DNA of 64,000 nt from Tenacibaculum sp. MAR_2010_89 (lineage in GTDB: Bacteria > Bacteroidota > Bacteroidia > Flavobacteriales > Flavobacteriaceae): the NCBI RefSeq assembly GCF_900105985.1, contig NZ_FNUB01000005.1, positions 248,001 through 312,000 on the forward strand, given 5' to 3'. Of the stretch, positions 9,752-19,672 are shown in pieces. The notes under the pieces are model-generated. The model was not told where the DNA came from and searched no databases. It saw only the letters and a list, made by a program, of their open reading frames with translations. The position numbers were made by a program, and so were the translations under genes. The number at the start of each line of letters is the position of its first letter. The stretch's first letter is position 1.

Positions 9752-10450
9752 TTATTTTCTAAAATAGAATCGAATACTTTTAACCACCAAATAAAAACTA
9801 ATAAGTATTATAATTATAGCCCACATCCAATATGTACCAATAGTATTCTCTGCAATAGCTTGTGTGTCTGAGTTTTGAATTTGACCTCCCCTTTTAAACT
9901 GTTTCGTAAATAAATAGTTTAATTGAAGGTAACTACTCAAAATAGATTGTAGTCCTAAAAACAGTAATGTTCCAACTTCTATATTTTTGTTTTTCAAAAA
10001 TGTTATTCCCACAAAAACAATAGCAAAAGCTCCTAATACAATAACTCCCCAATATGATCGAATCCATACCAGTAATGAAAGAATAATCATACCTGTTAAT
10101 AATCGCAATAATATGGTAGCACTTCTTGCATTTTTTGCTCCAGCTATTAATAGTGCTCCAGCTATTGCCGGACCTAATAAACCACCCATTGCAGTAATAG
10201 CCTTTCCTATATTTAAGGGTAAAAACCTGTTAGTTAATGTAAAATACGCTACACCTCCTCCATTTTCATAAATTTCTAAATATTTAAAACTACCTCCAGT
10301 ACATATTGCAGTAAGTCCATGGCCCATTTCATGAAACCAAGTTCCCAGTAATCTAAAAGGATATTGAATAGTAGTAAAATAGGGCAACTGTAACAATAAA
10401 AAAACAATTATGGCCGTAGCTAGTATAATATAATTAAGTTGTTTAGTCAT
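9752..10450 (-). CDS. M50-family membrane metallopeptidase
   Basis: A 232-residue integral membrane protein with five to six hydrophobic helices. The zinc motif HEMGH sits at about residues 40-44 (FHEMGHGLTAICTGG), typical of M50B-like peptidases. The substrate is unknown; these proteins resemble site-2 proteases but lack a PDZ domain. It lies downstream of the kelch gene on the same strand, 44 bp away, so the two may be co-transcribed. Confidence 0.82.
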   Translation of the reverse strand: MTKQLNYIILATAIIVFLLLQLPYFTTIQYPFRLLGTWFHEMGHGLTAICTGGSFKYLEIYENGGGVAYFTLTNRFLPLNIGKAITAMGGLLGPAIAGALLIAGAKNARSATILLRLLTGMIILSLLVWIRSYWGVIVLGAFAIVFVGITFLKNKNIEVGTLLFLGLQSILSSYLQLNYLFTKQFKRGGQIQNSDTQAIAENTIGTYWMWAIIIILISFYLVVKSIRFYFRK

Positions 10451-10494
10451 TTTTTAAGAGAGTTTTACTTATAAAGTAATTTTAATATTTTTAC

Positions 10495-11796
10495 TTAAAA
10501 CGTTTTAAATCGTGTAGTTTCAAATTCCTTTAGGTTAATTCTAAACATTTTCTTTGAAGGAACTCTTTGTAAAGGATCTACTTCATAACCTCCAAGTAAA
10601 TATAAATAACCCTCCGATAAAAACATCTCACAAGATTCATATAATAAATTAATTTTAAATTCTTTTAAAGAAGAATTCAATGTATTAAAGACATAAACAT
10701 TTGATTCGCTAAAAATATAAATAAGGTTTCCATTAACTTCAATAGCTGGTTTACTCATTTTATTCGGTAGTCTTTTCTCAACTCTCCACTTTCCAGTTCT
10801 TAAATTAAAAGAAGTTATTTTATCTATTTTCTTATTATTATTTCCTCCAATTAGATAAACTTTTTCTTTTATTCTAACACTTTCCGTTTCTTTAGGATCA
10901 GGCAATTTACCCAATATTCTCCACTTGTTTTGTTTCGTGTCATAAAGTGTTACATCATTAGAAAACTTTTGTTTTCCACTTTTTAAACGTTTTACAGATC
11001 CACCTAATAATATAATTTTATCTCCAAATCTTGAAACTCCTTGATTAACTGCTTTGTGTTTATTTTTTAATGATTTTTCTTTACGTTTAGTAATAAGATT
11101 AAAAACTTCAATATTATCCGTTAAGTATTCCCTTTCTTTATTTCTTGATATTTTTTTTCCTCCTATCAAATACACTTTATTCTGTATTAAAACTGCTTTA
11201 TGATTTGCTTTAGGTTGAGTTTTTGATTTGAGTTTTGACCATCTTTTTGTTTTTATAGTATAGACGTAAATAGTACTACTATACCTTATAAAACTTTTAT
11301 AAAGAAGAAGACTTTTCATGGGAGTATTTGATTCACTAGCTTCTTTTAAAGCAATAGTAGCTGCATCTTTTAAAATTGATTTGTCTCCTCCAAAAACATA
11401 AATCTTACCCTCATACAAAACAGATGCGAAACTATGTATTCCCTTTTCTAGCTCAGGTAGCGTTTCAAAGGTTAATTTTCTTTTCTTTTTATATGAAATT
11501 AAGACTTCAGAAAGTTTATTATTTTGTTCAATTAAAAAAATAGTGTCATTTAGTTTTTGACTTAAAACGATTGTTCTATCTAAATATTTAATATGTGAAA
11601 AATAAAATTTTCCTGTTTTTAAATTCGGAACGGTAACATTTCCTATACTATCAGAAATAAATACATTGCCTTTGTATTTGACATGAACATTCTTTATGGG
11701 TTTCTTTTGAATTGAATCAAAAAGAACTAAAACTCTGTTTTGACTTGACAATAAATAACATTGAAATAGCAATAAGATAAATGGCAATTTTTTCAT
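10495..11796 (-). CDS. Kelch-repeat protein with N-terminal carboxypeptidase-like beta-sandwich
   Basis: A 433-residue exported protein. A signal peptide covers residues 1-18. Residues 20-95 resemble the carboxypeptidase-regulatory-like (CarboxypepD_reg) fold often found in Bacteroidota surface proteins. From about residue 115 to the end, kelch-type repeats form a likely beta-propeller, visible as KIYVFGG, KVYLIGG, KIILLGG, KVYLIGG, LIYIFSE and YLYLLGG. There is no enzymatic motif. It is probably a periplasmic or surface binding protein. The gene is divergent from aspS. Confidence 0.78.
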   Translation of the reverse strand: MKKLPFILLLFQCYLLSSQNRVLVLFDSIQKKPIKNVHVKYKGNVFISDSIGNVTVPNLKTGKFYFSHIKYLDRTIVLSQKLNDTIFLIEQNNKLSEVLISYKKKRKLTFETLPELEKGIHSFASVLYEGKIYVFGGDKSILKDAATIALKEASESNTPMKSLLLYKSFIRYSSTIYVYTIKTKRWSKLKSKTQPKANHKAVLIQNKVYLIGGKKISRNKEREYLTDNIEVFNLITKRKEKSLKNKHKAVNQGVSRFGDKIILLGGSVKRLKSGKQKFSNDVTLYDTKQNKWRILGKLPDPKETESVRIKEKVYLIGGNNNKKIDKITSFNLRTGKWRVEKRLPNKMSKPAIEVNGNLIYIFSESNVYVFNTLNSSLKEFKINLLYESCEMFLSEGYLYLLGGYEVDPLQRVPSKKMFRINLKEFETTRFKTF

Positions 11797-11865
11797 AAAA
11801 AATAAGCATCAAAAATTATACCTAAATATCTAATAAAATATTCTGAAGTAAAAAGTTAAAATCCG

Positions 11866-11873
11866 TAATTTTG
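11866..11873 (+). promoter_or_regulatory. Bacteroidota -7 promoter box for aspS
   Basis: TAATTTTG lies 22 bp upstream of the aspS ATG, giving a leader of only about 15-18 nt. Confidence 0.5.
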
Positions 11874-11895
11874 CAACTTCTAAAACAAGAATACA

Positions 11896-13650
11896 ATGTA
11901 CAGAACGCATACTTGTGGCGAGTTAAGAGCATCGCACATTAATACTGAAGTAACCCTTTCTGGTTGGGTACAAAAATCACGTGATAAAGGATTTATGATT
12001 TGGGTAGATTTGCGTGATCGTTACGGAATTACACAGTTAATTTTCGATGAAGAACGTACTTCTAAAGAGTTAATGGAGAAGGCTAAAACTTTAGGTCGTG
12101 AGTTTGTAGTACAAGTTACAGGAACAGTAATTGAGCGTCAATCTAAAAATTCAAATATAAATACTGGTGATGTTGAAGTATTAGTTGCTACATTAGAAGT
12201 ATTAAATGAAGCTAAATTACCTCCTTTTACTATTGAAGATGAAACAGATGGTGGAGAAGATATTAGAATGAAATATCGTTATTTAGATATTCGTCGTAAC
12301 CCAGTTAAAGACAGCTTAATTTTCCGTTCAAAAGTATCAATGGAAGTTCGTAAGTATTTATCTGACAAAGGATTTATAGATGTTGAAACTCCATATTTAA
12401 TAAAGTCTACTCCAGAAGGAGCACGCGATTTCTTAGTTCCTTCACGTATGAATGCTGGTCAATTTTACGCTTTACCACAATCACCTCAAACCTTTAAGCA
12501 ATTGCTAATGGTAGGTGGAATGGATAAATACTTTCAAATAGTAAAGTGTTTTAGAGATGAAGATTTACGTGCTGATCGTCAACCAGAGTTTACACAAATA
12601 GACTGTGAAATGGCTTTTGTTGAACAAGAAGATATTTTAGAGATTTTTGAAGGAATGACACGTCATTTACTAAAAGAGATTAATGGTGTTGAGGTTGATA
12701 AATTCCCACGAATGTTGTTTGATGATGCAATGCGTTTGTATGGAAACGACAAACCAGACATTCGTTTTGGAATGGAGTTTGGTGAATTAAATAAGGTTGC
12801 TCAACATAAAGAATTTAAAGTATTTAATGATGCTGAATTAGTGGTTGGTATTGCCGTTCCTGGTGGAGCATCATACACACGTAAAGAAATTGATAAATTA
12901 ATTGATTGGGTAAGGCGTCCGCAAGTAGGAGCTTTAGGAATGGTATATGTAAAATGCAACGAGGATGGCTCTTTTAAATCATCTGTAGATAAGTTTTATA
13001 ACCAAGAAGATTTAGCTAAATGGGCTGAAACTACTGGAGCTAAAGCAGGAGATTTAATCTGTATTTTATCTGGTAATACTACTAAAGTAAGAGCACAATT
13101 AAGTGCCTTACGTATGGAAATGGCAGAACGTTTAGGTTTACGTAAACCAAACGAATTTGCACCTTTATGGGTAATTGATTTTCCTTTATTAGAACTAGAC
13201 GAAGAGACTGGGCATTATCATGCAATGCATCACCCATTTACATCGCCAAAACCAGGTCAGTTAGAAATGTTAGATACTGATCCAGGAGCAGTGAAAGCAA
13301 ATGCATACGATTTGGTGTTAAATGGAAATGAAATTGGAGGAGGATCTATTCGTATTCACGATAAGGAAACTCAAGCAATTATGTTTAAGCACCTAGGATT
13401 TTCTGAAGAAGAAGCTAAAGAACAGTTTGGTTTCTTAATGGATGCTTTTGAATATGGAGCACCTCCACATGGTGGTTTAGCTTTCGGTTTAGATCGTTTG
13501 GTTGCTATTTTAGGAGGACAAGAAACTATTCGTGATTTTATTGCTTTTCCAAAAAACAATTCTGGTCGTGATGTAATGATTGATGCACCAGCTACATTGA
13601 ATGATGAACAGTTAGAAGAGTTAAGTATTAAACTTAATGTAAAAGAATAA
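11896..13650 (+). CDS. aspS: Aspartate--tRNA ligase
   Basis: A 584-residue class II aminoacyl-tRNA synthetase that charges tRNA-Asp (or Asp/Asn in a non-discriminating enzyme). The OB-fold anticodon-binding domain is residues 1-105 ([21 protein letters not shown]). The catalytic core shows motif 2 ([18 protein letters not shown]) and motif 3 ([14 protein letters not shown]). The bacterial GAD insertion domain is about 285-410. The length is that of the bacterial type. The start is fixed by conserved [11 protein letters not shown] terminator shared with purD follows. Confidence 0.97.
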   Translation: MYRTHTCGELRASHINTEVTLSGWVQKSRDKGFMIWVDLRDRYGITQLIFDEERTSKELMEKAKTLGREFVVQVTGTVIERQSKNSNINTGDVEVLVATLEVLNEAKLPPFTIEDETDGGEDIRMKYRYLDIRRNPVKDSLIFRSKVSMEVRKYLSDKGFIDVETPYLIKSTPEGARDFLVPSRMNAGQFYALPQSPQTFKQLLMVGGMDKYFQIVKCFRDEDLRADRQPEFTQIDCEMAFVEQEDILEIFEGMTRHLLKEINGVEVDKFPRMLFDDAMRLYGNDKPDIRFGMEFGELNKVAQHKEFKVFNDAELVVGIAVPGGASYTRKEIDKLIDWVRRPQVGALGMVYVKCNEDGSFKSSVDKFYNQEDLAKWAETTGAKAGDLICILSGNTTKVRAQLSALRMEMAERLGLRKPNEFAPLWVIDFPLLELDEETGHYHAMHHPFTSPKPGQLEMLDTDPGAVKANAYDLVLNGNEIGGGSIRIHDKETQAIMFKHLGFSEEEAKEQFGFLMDAFEYGAPPHGGLAFGLDRLVAILGGQETIRDFIAFPKNNSGRDVMIDAPATLNDEQLEELSIKLNVKE

Positions 13651-13672
13651 ATAACTTACATAGCTTAAAATA

Positions 13673-13706
13673 AAAAACCTGTTCTAAAATTAGAACAGGT
13701 TTTTTA
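13673..13706. terminator. Bidirectional terminator between aspS and purD
   Basis: AAAAAACCTGTTCT pairs with AGAACAGGTTTTTT, with A- and T-runs on the two sides, so it can serve both convergent genes. Confidence 0.85.
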
Positions 13707-13727
13707 TTATTATGTATTGATTTAATT

Positions 13728-15002
13728 TTATACTAAATCAAATCCGATATCTTTTCTATAATTCATCTTTTCAAATGAAATTTCATCAATGCTTGCGTAT
13801 GATTTTTCTAATGCTTCTTCTATAGAATCTCCAAAAGAAGTAACTGCCATTACACGACCCCCATTAGATACAACCTTTCCGTCTTTTTCAGTTGTTCCTG
13901 CATGAAAAACAATAGAATCATTAACAGAATCAAAACCTGTTATTTCTTTTCCTTTTTCATATGCTTCAGGATACCCCCCTGAAACCAACATAACTGTAGT
14001 TGCAATTTGATTTGTTACTTCATATGATTTACTCTCTAAAGTTTGATTTGCTACACCTTCAAACAAGTCTACCAAATCAGATTGAATTCTAGGTAACACA
14101 ACTTCAGTTTCAGGATCTCCCATACGAACATTATATTCAATTACTTGTGGGTTTCCATCTACATTCATTAATCCTATAAAAATAAACCCCCTATAATCTA
14201 TTCCATCTTTCTGTAACCCAATTACCGTAGGTTTAACCACACGTTCTTCTACTTTTTGCAAGAATGCTTCATCTGCAAAAGGAACTGGAGAGATTGCTCC
14301 CATTCCTCCCGTATTTAATCCAGTATCTCCTTCTCCTATACGCTTATAGTCTTTTGCTGAAGGCAATATCTTGTAACTTTTACCATCAGTTAAAACAAAA
14401 ACAGAAAGCTCAATTCCATCTAAAAATTCTTCTATCACAACTGTTGATGATGCCTCTCCAAACTTTTGATTAGATAACATTTCTTCTAATTCAGTTTTAG
14501 CTTCTTCTAACTCATTAAGAATTAAAACACCTTTACCAGCTGCCAACCCATCGGCTTTTAATACAAATGGAGGATTCAATGTTTCTAAAAAAGCAAAACC
14601 TTCTTTTAAAGTATCTTTAGTAAATGATTGATATCTTGCAGTAGGAATATTATGTTTTTCCATAAATTGTTTAGAAAAATCTTTACTTCCTTCTAACAAA
14701 GCGCCATCTTTTTTAGGTCCAATAACAGGAATTTTTTTCAACTCATTATCTGCTAAGAAAAAATCGTGAACCCCTTCTACTAAAGGTGCTTCAGGCCCAA
14801 CAACAACCATACTTATTTCGTGTTGTAAAACAGTTTCTTTTACCTTTAAAAAATCTGTAGGGTTAATTGGTAAATTTTTGGCAACTGTAGCTGTACCTGC
14901 ATTTCCTGGGGCTACATATAAGTTAGTTATCTTATTACTTTCTGAAATTTTTTTAGCAAAGGCATGTTCTCTACCTCCTGAACCTAATATTAAAATATTC
15001 AT
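13728..15002 (-). CDS. purD: Phosphoribosylamine--glycine ligase
   Basis: A 424-residue ATP-grasp enzyme of de novo purine synthesis (5-phosphoribosylamine + glycine + ATP to GAR). The N-terminus MNILILGSGGREHA is diagnostic, as are VVVGPEAPLVEG, LKADGLAAGKGV (ATP-grasp) and NVRMGDPETEVVLPR. The length is normal. The gene stands alone here, not in a pur operon, between a shared terminator and the polysaccharide cluster. A TAnnTTTG box lies 26 bp upstream. Confidence 0.97.
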   Translation of the reverse strand: MNILILGSGGREHAFAKKISESNKITNLYVAPGNAGTATVAKNLPINPTDFLKVKETVLQHEISMVVVGPEAPLVEGVHDFFLADNELKKIPVIGPKKDGALLEGSKDFSKQFMEKHNIPTARYQSFTKDTLKEGFAFLETLNPPFVLKADGLAAGKGVLILNELEEAKTELEEMLSNQKFGEASSTVVIEEFLDGIELSVFVLTDGKSYKILPSAKDYKRIGEGDTGLNTGGMGAISPVPFADEAFLQKVEERVVKPTVIGLQKDGIDYRGFIFIGLMNVDGNPQVIEYNVRMGDPETEVVLPRIQSDLVDLFEGVANQTLESKSYEVTNQIATTVMLVSGGYPEAYEKGKEITGFDSVNDSIVFHAGTTEKDGKVVSNGGRVMAVTSFGDSIEEALEKSYASIDEISFEKMNYRKDIGFDLV

Positions 15003-15027
15003 TGTTGTGTGTTGTTATTTTGTAATG

Positions 15028-15035
15028 CAAATATA
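15028..15035 (-). promoter_or_regulatory. Bacteroidota -7 promoter box for purD
   Basis: TATATTTG on the minus strand, 26 bp upstream of the purD ATG. No clear -33 element is visible. Confidence 0.5.
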
Positions 15036-15056
15036 CTGTGTGTAAATGGGTTGTTT

Positions 15057-15830
15057 TTAAGTTATTCCCCATTTTTTAAAATATTTTATTGCAGATGATA
15101 AATGGTAGAAAAGTAATTTTATTTTTTTTGAAGATCCTTGTTTAAGAATATGATACACTTCTACTTCTGGAAAATACAGTTTCTTTTTGCCTATAAAGTC
15201 AATTTTTTTACAAATATCTATGTCTTCCATATATAGAAAATAACGCTCATCAAAACCTTTTATTTGTACAAAATCTTTTGTTTTATATAATTGAAAACAA
15301 CCTGTTATATATTCAGGATAGAATGGTTTAGATAGGTTTCTATTTCTATATTGCCCTTTTTTAATACGACTAAAAAACAACGGTTTTAACAATCCAAATC
15401 GCCTTACTAATAACTCAATAATAGTAGGGTATCTTCTGCATGAAAACTGGTGTTCTCCATTTGGAAACAATACTTTAGGAGCAATCATTGAAACATTAGT
15501 ATCTATGTTTAATTGAGTTATTAAATTAGGTATAACCTCCTTTTTAAAAACTACATCTGGGTTTAAAATTAAATGATATTTTGAGTAGTCAGTAATAGTC
15601 TCAATTATTTGATTATGTCCTTTACCAAAGCCTAGGTTTTTTTTGTTTTCAATGTAAATTATCTCATCATTTTTAAATTCATTTTTAAACAGAGAATTCT
15701 TTGTATTGTCTATTAAATATAATTTTTTTGATATAGGAGATGATAAAAAGCTATTAATAGTTTTTTTTAACTCATTAATATCTTCTTTGTATAAAACAAT
15801 TGAAGCCGATATGATTACTTGTTTTTTCAA
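15057..15830 (-). CDS. Family 2 glycosyltransferase (WbbL-like)
   Basis: A 257-residue cytoplasmic sugar transferase, last gene of the polysaccharide operon. The nucleotide-sugar domain starts at ISASIVLYKED. LILNPDV provides the DxD-like site and YFLYMEDIDIC is the acidic motif of rhamnosyltransferase-like GT2 enzymes. Donor and acceptor cannot be read from sequence. It follows the initiating transferase gene by 4 bp. Confidence 0.85.
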   Translation of the reverse strand: MKKQVIISASIVLYKEDINELKKTINSFLSSPISKKLYLIDNTKNSLFKNEFKNDEIIYIENKKNLGFGKGHNQIIETITDYSKYHLILNPDVVFKKEVIPNLITQLNIDTNVSMIAPKVLFPNGEHQFSCRRYPTIIELLVRRFGLLKPLFFSRIKKGQYRNRNLSKPFYPEYITGCFQLYKTKDFVQIKGFDERYFLYMEDIDICKKIDFIGKKKLYFPEVEVYHILKQGSSKKIKLLFYHLSSAIKYFKKWGIT

Positions 15831-15834
15831 ATTT

Positions 15835-17190
15835 CTAATATGCTTTATCTTCTCCTTTAAAAACGTTAAAAACTGTTTGAAATATTATTTTTACATCTAA
15901 CATAAGTGACCAATTTTCAATATAAAAAATATCAAATCTCACTCTATTTTCAATATCAATTCTATTGGTAATTTCTCCTCTATAACCACTTACTTGTGCT
16001 AATCCAGTAATACCTGGCTTAACAGATTTTCTTTTCATATAATTTCTAACCTCTTTAGTAAACTTAAAAGACTGTTCATTCATATGTGGTCGTGGTCCTA
16101 CAACACTCATTGAGCCGAGTAAAACGTTAAAAAACTGAGGAAATTCATCTAAACTTGTTTTTCTTAAAAATGCTCCAACCTTAGTAATTCTCGTATCATT
16201 TTTACTTGTATGAATTTTATCAGCCATACTATTTATACGCATTGACCTAAACTTATAACAAACAAACTCTCCTCCATATAACCCCTCTCTTTTTTGTTTA
16301 AAAACCACTGGTCCTTTTGACTCAAACTTTATTAAAATAAATAATAAAGGATATAACCAAGACATTACAAACAAACAAATTAACAATGAAAACACTATAT
16401 CAAAACTTCTTTTTATTATCCTATTCTCAATCAATTCGAAAGGCATTTTTTTTACCTTTAAAACTACTGTAGAACCTCCATAATATTCAGAAGTCGTATT
16501 CTTATTATACAGTTCGTTTGCATTTGGAATTAGTTTTACAACCCTGTTTTTTTTTGTAGCAAACTTTGTTATTTTTTTTACTTGTTTTTCTGTTAATTCA
16601 GTTAATGAACAATATATCTCATCTATCTGATTTTTTATAACATACTTCAAGCTACTTTCTATAGTTCCTATATGCTCATTGCTTCCTTGTGATTCATCAG
16701 AAAAAAAACCACAATATTCATATCCTAACTCTTTGTCTTTTTTAAATAAATTAATTAATTTTTTAGCTGAGCTATCATATCCTAACACAATTACTTTTCT
16801 ATAGTTTTTACCATAGGTTCTATATTTTTTTAACAAGAAAATACCTAAGAACTTAAATATAGTTATTGATAAAAAAATAGTAAGTAAAACATTTGCTTGA
16901 TTGTTTACTATTTCTCCTTCTCTAAAAATTGAAAAATAAGAGAAATACCCTAAAGTAAATATAGATAACTGGATTATTATAAGACTTAAAACCTTAAATA
17001 AAGAAGTGAAGCGATATACATTATAAAAACCAGTAAACAAAGAAGATAAAATCCAGAATAAAGAAGCATAGCCTAAAAAATGAATTTGCAAATATTGTTG
17101 ATCATTAATTAGAAATACCACTAAATTAATGATTAATATATCATTTAGTAGAAATAGAGAATTTATGTATTTTGAGTATCTTTTTCCCAT
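15835..17190 (-). CDS. Polyprenyl-phosphate sugar-1-phosphate transferase (initiating glycosyltransferase)
   Basis: A 451-residue WcaJ/WbaP-type enzyme that puts the first sugar phosphate on undecaprenyl phosphate. It has four N-terminal transmembrane helices, a Rossmann-like middle domain (about 130-240) and, after helix five near residue 270, the bacterial sugar transferase domain with KRSFDIVFSLL, FKQKREG, YKFRSMR, RKTSLDEFPQFFNVL and SVVGPRPH. The sugar is probably glucose, galactose or a derivative. It is the committing step for the neighbouring cluster, although its gene is near the operon end. Confidence 0.92.
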   Translation of the reverse strand: MGKRYSKYINSLFLLNDILIINLVVFLINDQQYLQIHFLGYASLFWILSSLFTGFYNVYRFTSLFKVLSLIIIQLSIFTLGYFSYFSIFREGEIVNNQANVLLTIFLSITIFKFLGIFLLKKYRTYGKNYRKVIVLGYDSSAKKLINLFKKDKELGYEYCGFFSDESQGSNEHIGTIESSLKYVIKNQIDEIYCSLTELTEKQVKKITKFATKKNRVVKLIPNANELYNKNTTSEYYGGSTVVLKVKKMPFELIENRIIKRSFDIVFSLLICLFVMSWLYPLLFILIKFESKGPVVFKQKREGLYGGEFVCYKFRSMRINSMADKIHTSKNDTRITKVGAFLRKTSLDEFPQFFNVLLGSMSVVGPRPHMNEQSFKFTKEVRNYMKRKSVKPGITGLAQVSGYRGEITNRIDIENRVRFDIFYIENWSLMLDVKIIFQTVFNVFKGEDKAY

Positions 17191-17193
17191 ACT

Positions 17194-18309
17194 TTATTTC
17201 ATAGATTTATATATTTCTTCTAATAAGCCTATATTCTTTTCTATTTTAAAAGATTCTTCAAAATATTTCCTTGAATTTACTCCCATTCTTTCTCTCTCCT
17301 CCTCATTATTAATTAATGTAAGTACTTTATCAACTATTTCATTCTTGTCTTTTTTTACTTTAAAACCATTAAAATTATCTTCAATTAAGTCTTTATTACC
17401 ATCAACACTAGTAACTACGCAAGGCTTACCTAACGCTAATGCTTCAATAACTGCATATGGCAACCCTTCATATCTAGAGGTTGAAATGTATAAATCTGCT
17501 TGTTTTAAAATACTCAGAGCTTTTTTTCTCTCTATCCATTCAACTAATGTAATGTTACTTTCTAACTTTTTATTTTTTATTAACTCTTTAATTTTAACTA
17601 AAGAAGGCGAATAAAAACCAACCCCCAAAACAACTAAATGGATATCTTTTCTCTGTTTCTTAATTTCAACAATTGTATTAATTAATAACTCTGTGTTTTT
17701 TTGATATGACGGCCTACCAATTGTACATATATACTTTTGGGGTAAACTGTATCCAGATTCATTAACAACTACATTAGCAACATCTTCAATTGAGTTATTC
17801 CATAACAAGACATTTTTTTTATTAAAATTTAAATCATTTACAGTTCTATTATACTCTGATAAAGAGCAACACAACGTTTTAGCAGAAGAAAATTTAAACG
17901 CTTTTTCAATTTGCTTATATGTATGTTTTTTTAATTTAGAGTTTGTACTTAAATAGGAATATGCATGAGGAGTATATACTGTTGGTATTTTTAAATATGT
18001 TCCAACCAATCTTCCTAAAATGCCAGCTTTAGCACTATGACAATGAATAATGTCTGGTTTTATTTTTCTAATTTTTTTAATTATATCTATTAAGCATTTG
18101 ATATCACTTAATGGTTTTATCTCTCTATTTAAATTAATATGAAACGTTTCTATTTTTTCTTCTAAACTGTTTTTAAAAGTGGTTATTTTATCATCTTTAT
18201 TACACAACAGTACATTACAAAACTCTTCAGCTTGTAAGTGTTTAGTAAGTAATTGAATATAAACTCCAACACCCCCTATAGGTTTTGCTATATGAAGAAT
18301 TTTAATCAT
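17194..18309 (-). CDS. Family 4 glycosyltransferase
   Basis: A 371-residue GT-B enzyme. The acceptor-side domain begins with HIAKPIGGVGVYIQLL, and the donor-side motif EGLPYAVIEALALGKPCV (about 285-302) carries the E(x7)E signature. It overlaps the upstream polymerase gene by 8 bp and is translationally coupled in the surface polysaccharide operon. Linkage and sugar are unknown. Confidence 0.9.
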   Translation of the reverse strand: MIKILHIAKPIGGVGVYIQLLTKHLQAEEFCNVLLCNKDDKITTFKNSLEEKIETFHINLNREIKPLSDIKCLIDIIKKIRKIKPDIIHCHSAKAGILGRLVGTYLKIPTVYTPHAYSYLSTNSKLKKHTYKQIEKAFKFSSAKTLCCSLSEYNRTVNDLNFNKKNVLLWNNSIEDVANVVVNESGYSLPQKYICTIGRPSYQKNTELLINTIVEIKKQRKDIHLVVLGVGFYSPSLVKIKELIKNKKLESNITLVEWIERKKALSILKQADLYISTSRYEGLPYAVIEALALGKPCVVTSVDGNKDLIEDNFNGFKVKKDKNEIVDKVLTLINNEEERERMGVNSRKYFEESFKIEKNIGLLEEIYKSMK

Positions 18310-19672
18310 TTAAAGTATTAAGGGTTTTATTCATTAAAAAACTTAGAGTAAAAAGAAAAAATAAAGACATTCCTTTTCCTCTAACTAAAATAGATTCGGT
18401 TGACATTATTATTATGAAAAAAATTATAAAAAGAACTGAATGATTTGGTGTTTCTTTTATAAAATAAAAAAGGAGGTATATAAAAAAAAGGAACCCGAAA
18501 ATTCCTAAACCAATCATAAAATGTAAAAATTGATTATGTGAATTTATAGGATAAAAATGAATATACCCATCATTTTTTATTTTACTAGATATTTTAGTAG
18601 TTACATTTTGTATGCCAATACCAAATATATAGTGCTGTTTAAATTCATTAATAGTATATTTGGTAACTAAATATCTTCTATACATATTAAGCCAAGAGTT
18701 TTTTATAATTTCTTCTTTATCATTCTTAATACTAGATTTATAAATAGTCATAATTTGTTTTGTACCTTTCGTAAACCTAGCAGTTTTAGTAAACAAAAAA
18801 AACAAAGTAAATAATGAGAGCCCCAGTAAGAGTATTTTTTTATAAAATGAAATAGATAATTTTTTAAATATAATTATAATAACAATAACAATATTTGCTA
18901 TCAAAGACATCCTAGCTCCAATATATGTTAATATTATTAAAAAGCATAAAAAAATAAAAAAATCAATGGTATATGATAAGTACTTTTCTTTATTTAAAAA
19001 TAATATTAATAACAAAATATTTGCTGAGCCAACAAACATACCATAATAAACATGTGTTAAGTTTAAATACTTTGAAAAAAAAGGATTAATTGAAAGTGTA
19101 AGTTTATTCAAAAATAGATTAATAACTAATAATATTATTATTGAAACAAGTATTGAAGTAATAAAATATTTAATCGATTTAATAATAGAAAAATTAAACC
19201 CATTCTTTTTGATACAAATAAATAATAAAGGTATTAATAAATAGTATAAGTAGATATCGATTCCTTTTAAATATGGTTTAAAAATAACTGTGCTTAAAAC
19301 AATTAAGCCGAATAATATCAAAACTAGTTTTTCTGGATAATATTTTTCAACTTTATTATTAATACGCTTCTGTTTTTTTTTAAAAAAAAGAAAGAATAAT
19401 AACAAACTCAAAAGGATAATTTTATTCACTTCATTAGAAAAAATAGATGAATATATTAAAAGATAAAAATAATTGTAAAAAAAACACTTCTCACTAACCA
19501 TTCCTTTTTTTAGTCTAAAAAATTGAATTGTTGTTAAAAACAACACAATAGGTAAAATAAAAGTATTAGTTCCCAAAAAGTTGAATGACACAGCTATAAA
19601 AAGCACCAAAGTATAAACATCTACTTTAGTATTAATGAAAAAATTATATTTAGTATTAATAATATTACTCAA
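18302..19672 (-). CDS. O-antigen polymerase/ligase-like membrane protein (Wzy/WaaL fold)
   Basis: A 456-residue protein with about eleven transmembrane helices. The segment SHNQFLHFMIGLGIFGF (about 382-398) is the conserved C-terminal loop of the Wzy_C family. It probably polymerises the repeat units exported by the flippase in this operon. Ligase and polymerase cannot be separated by sequence alone; the Wzx/Wzy/Wzz-like context favours polymerase. It overlaps the gene on each side by 8 bp. Confidence 0.82.
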   Translation of the reverse strand: MSNIINTKYNFFINTKVDVYTLVLFIAVSFNFLGTNTFILPIVLFLTTIQFFRLKKGMVSEKCFFYNYFYLLIYSSIFSNEVNKIILLSLLLFFLFFKKKQKRINNKVEKYYPEKLVLILFGLIVLSTVIFKPYLKGIDIYLYYLLIPLLFICIKKNGFNFSIIKSIKYFITSILVSIIILLVINLFLNKLTLSINPFFSKYLNLTHVYYGMFVGSANILLLILFLNKEKYLSYTIDFFIFLCFLIILTYIGARMSLIANIVIVIIIIFKKLSISFYKKILLLGLSLFTLFFLFTKTARFTKGTKQIMTIYKSSIKNDKEEIIKNSWLNMYRRYLVTKYTINEFKQHYIFGIGIQNVTTKISSKIKNDGYIHFYPINSHNQFLHFMIGLGIFGFLFFIYLLFYFIKETPNHSVLFIIFFIIIMSTESILVRGKGMSLFFLFTLSFLMNKTLNTLND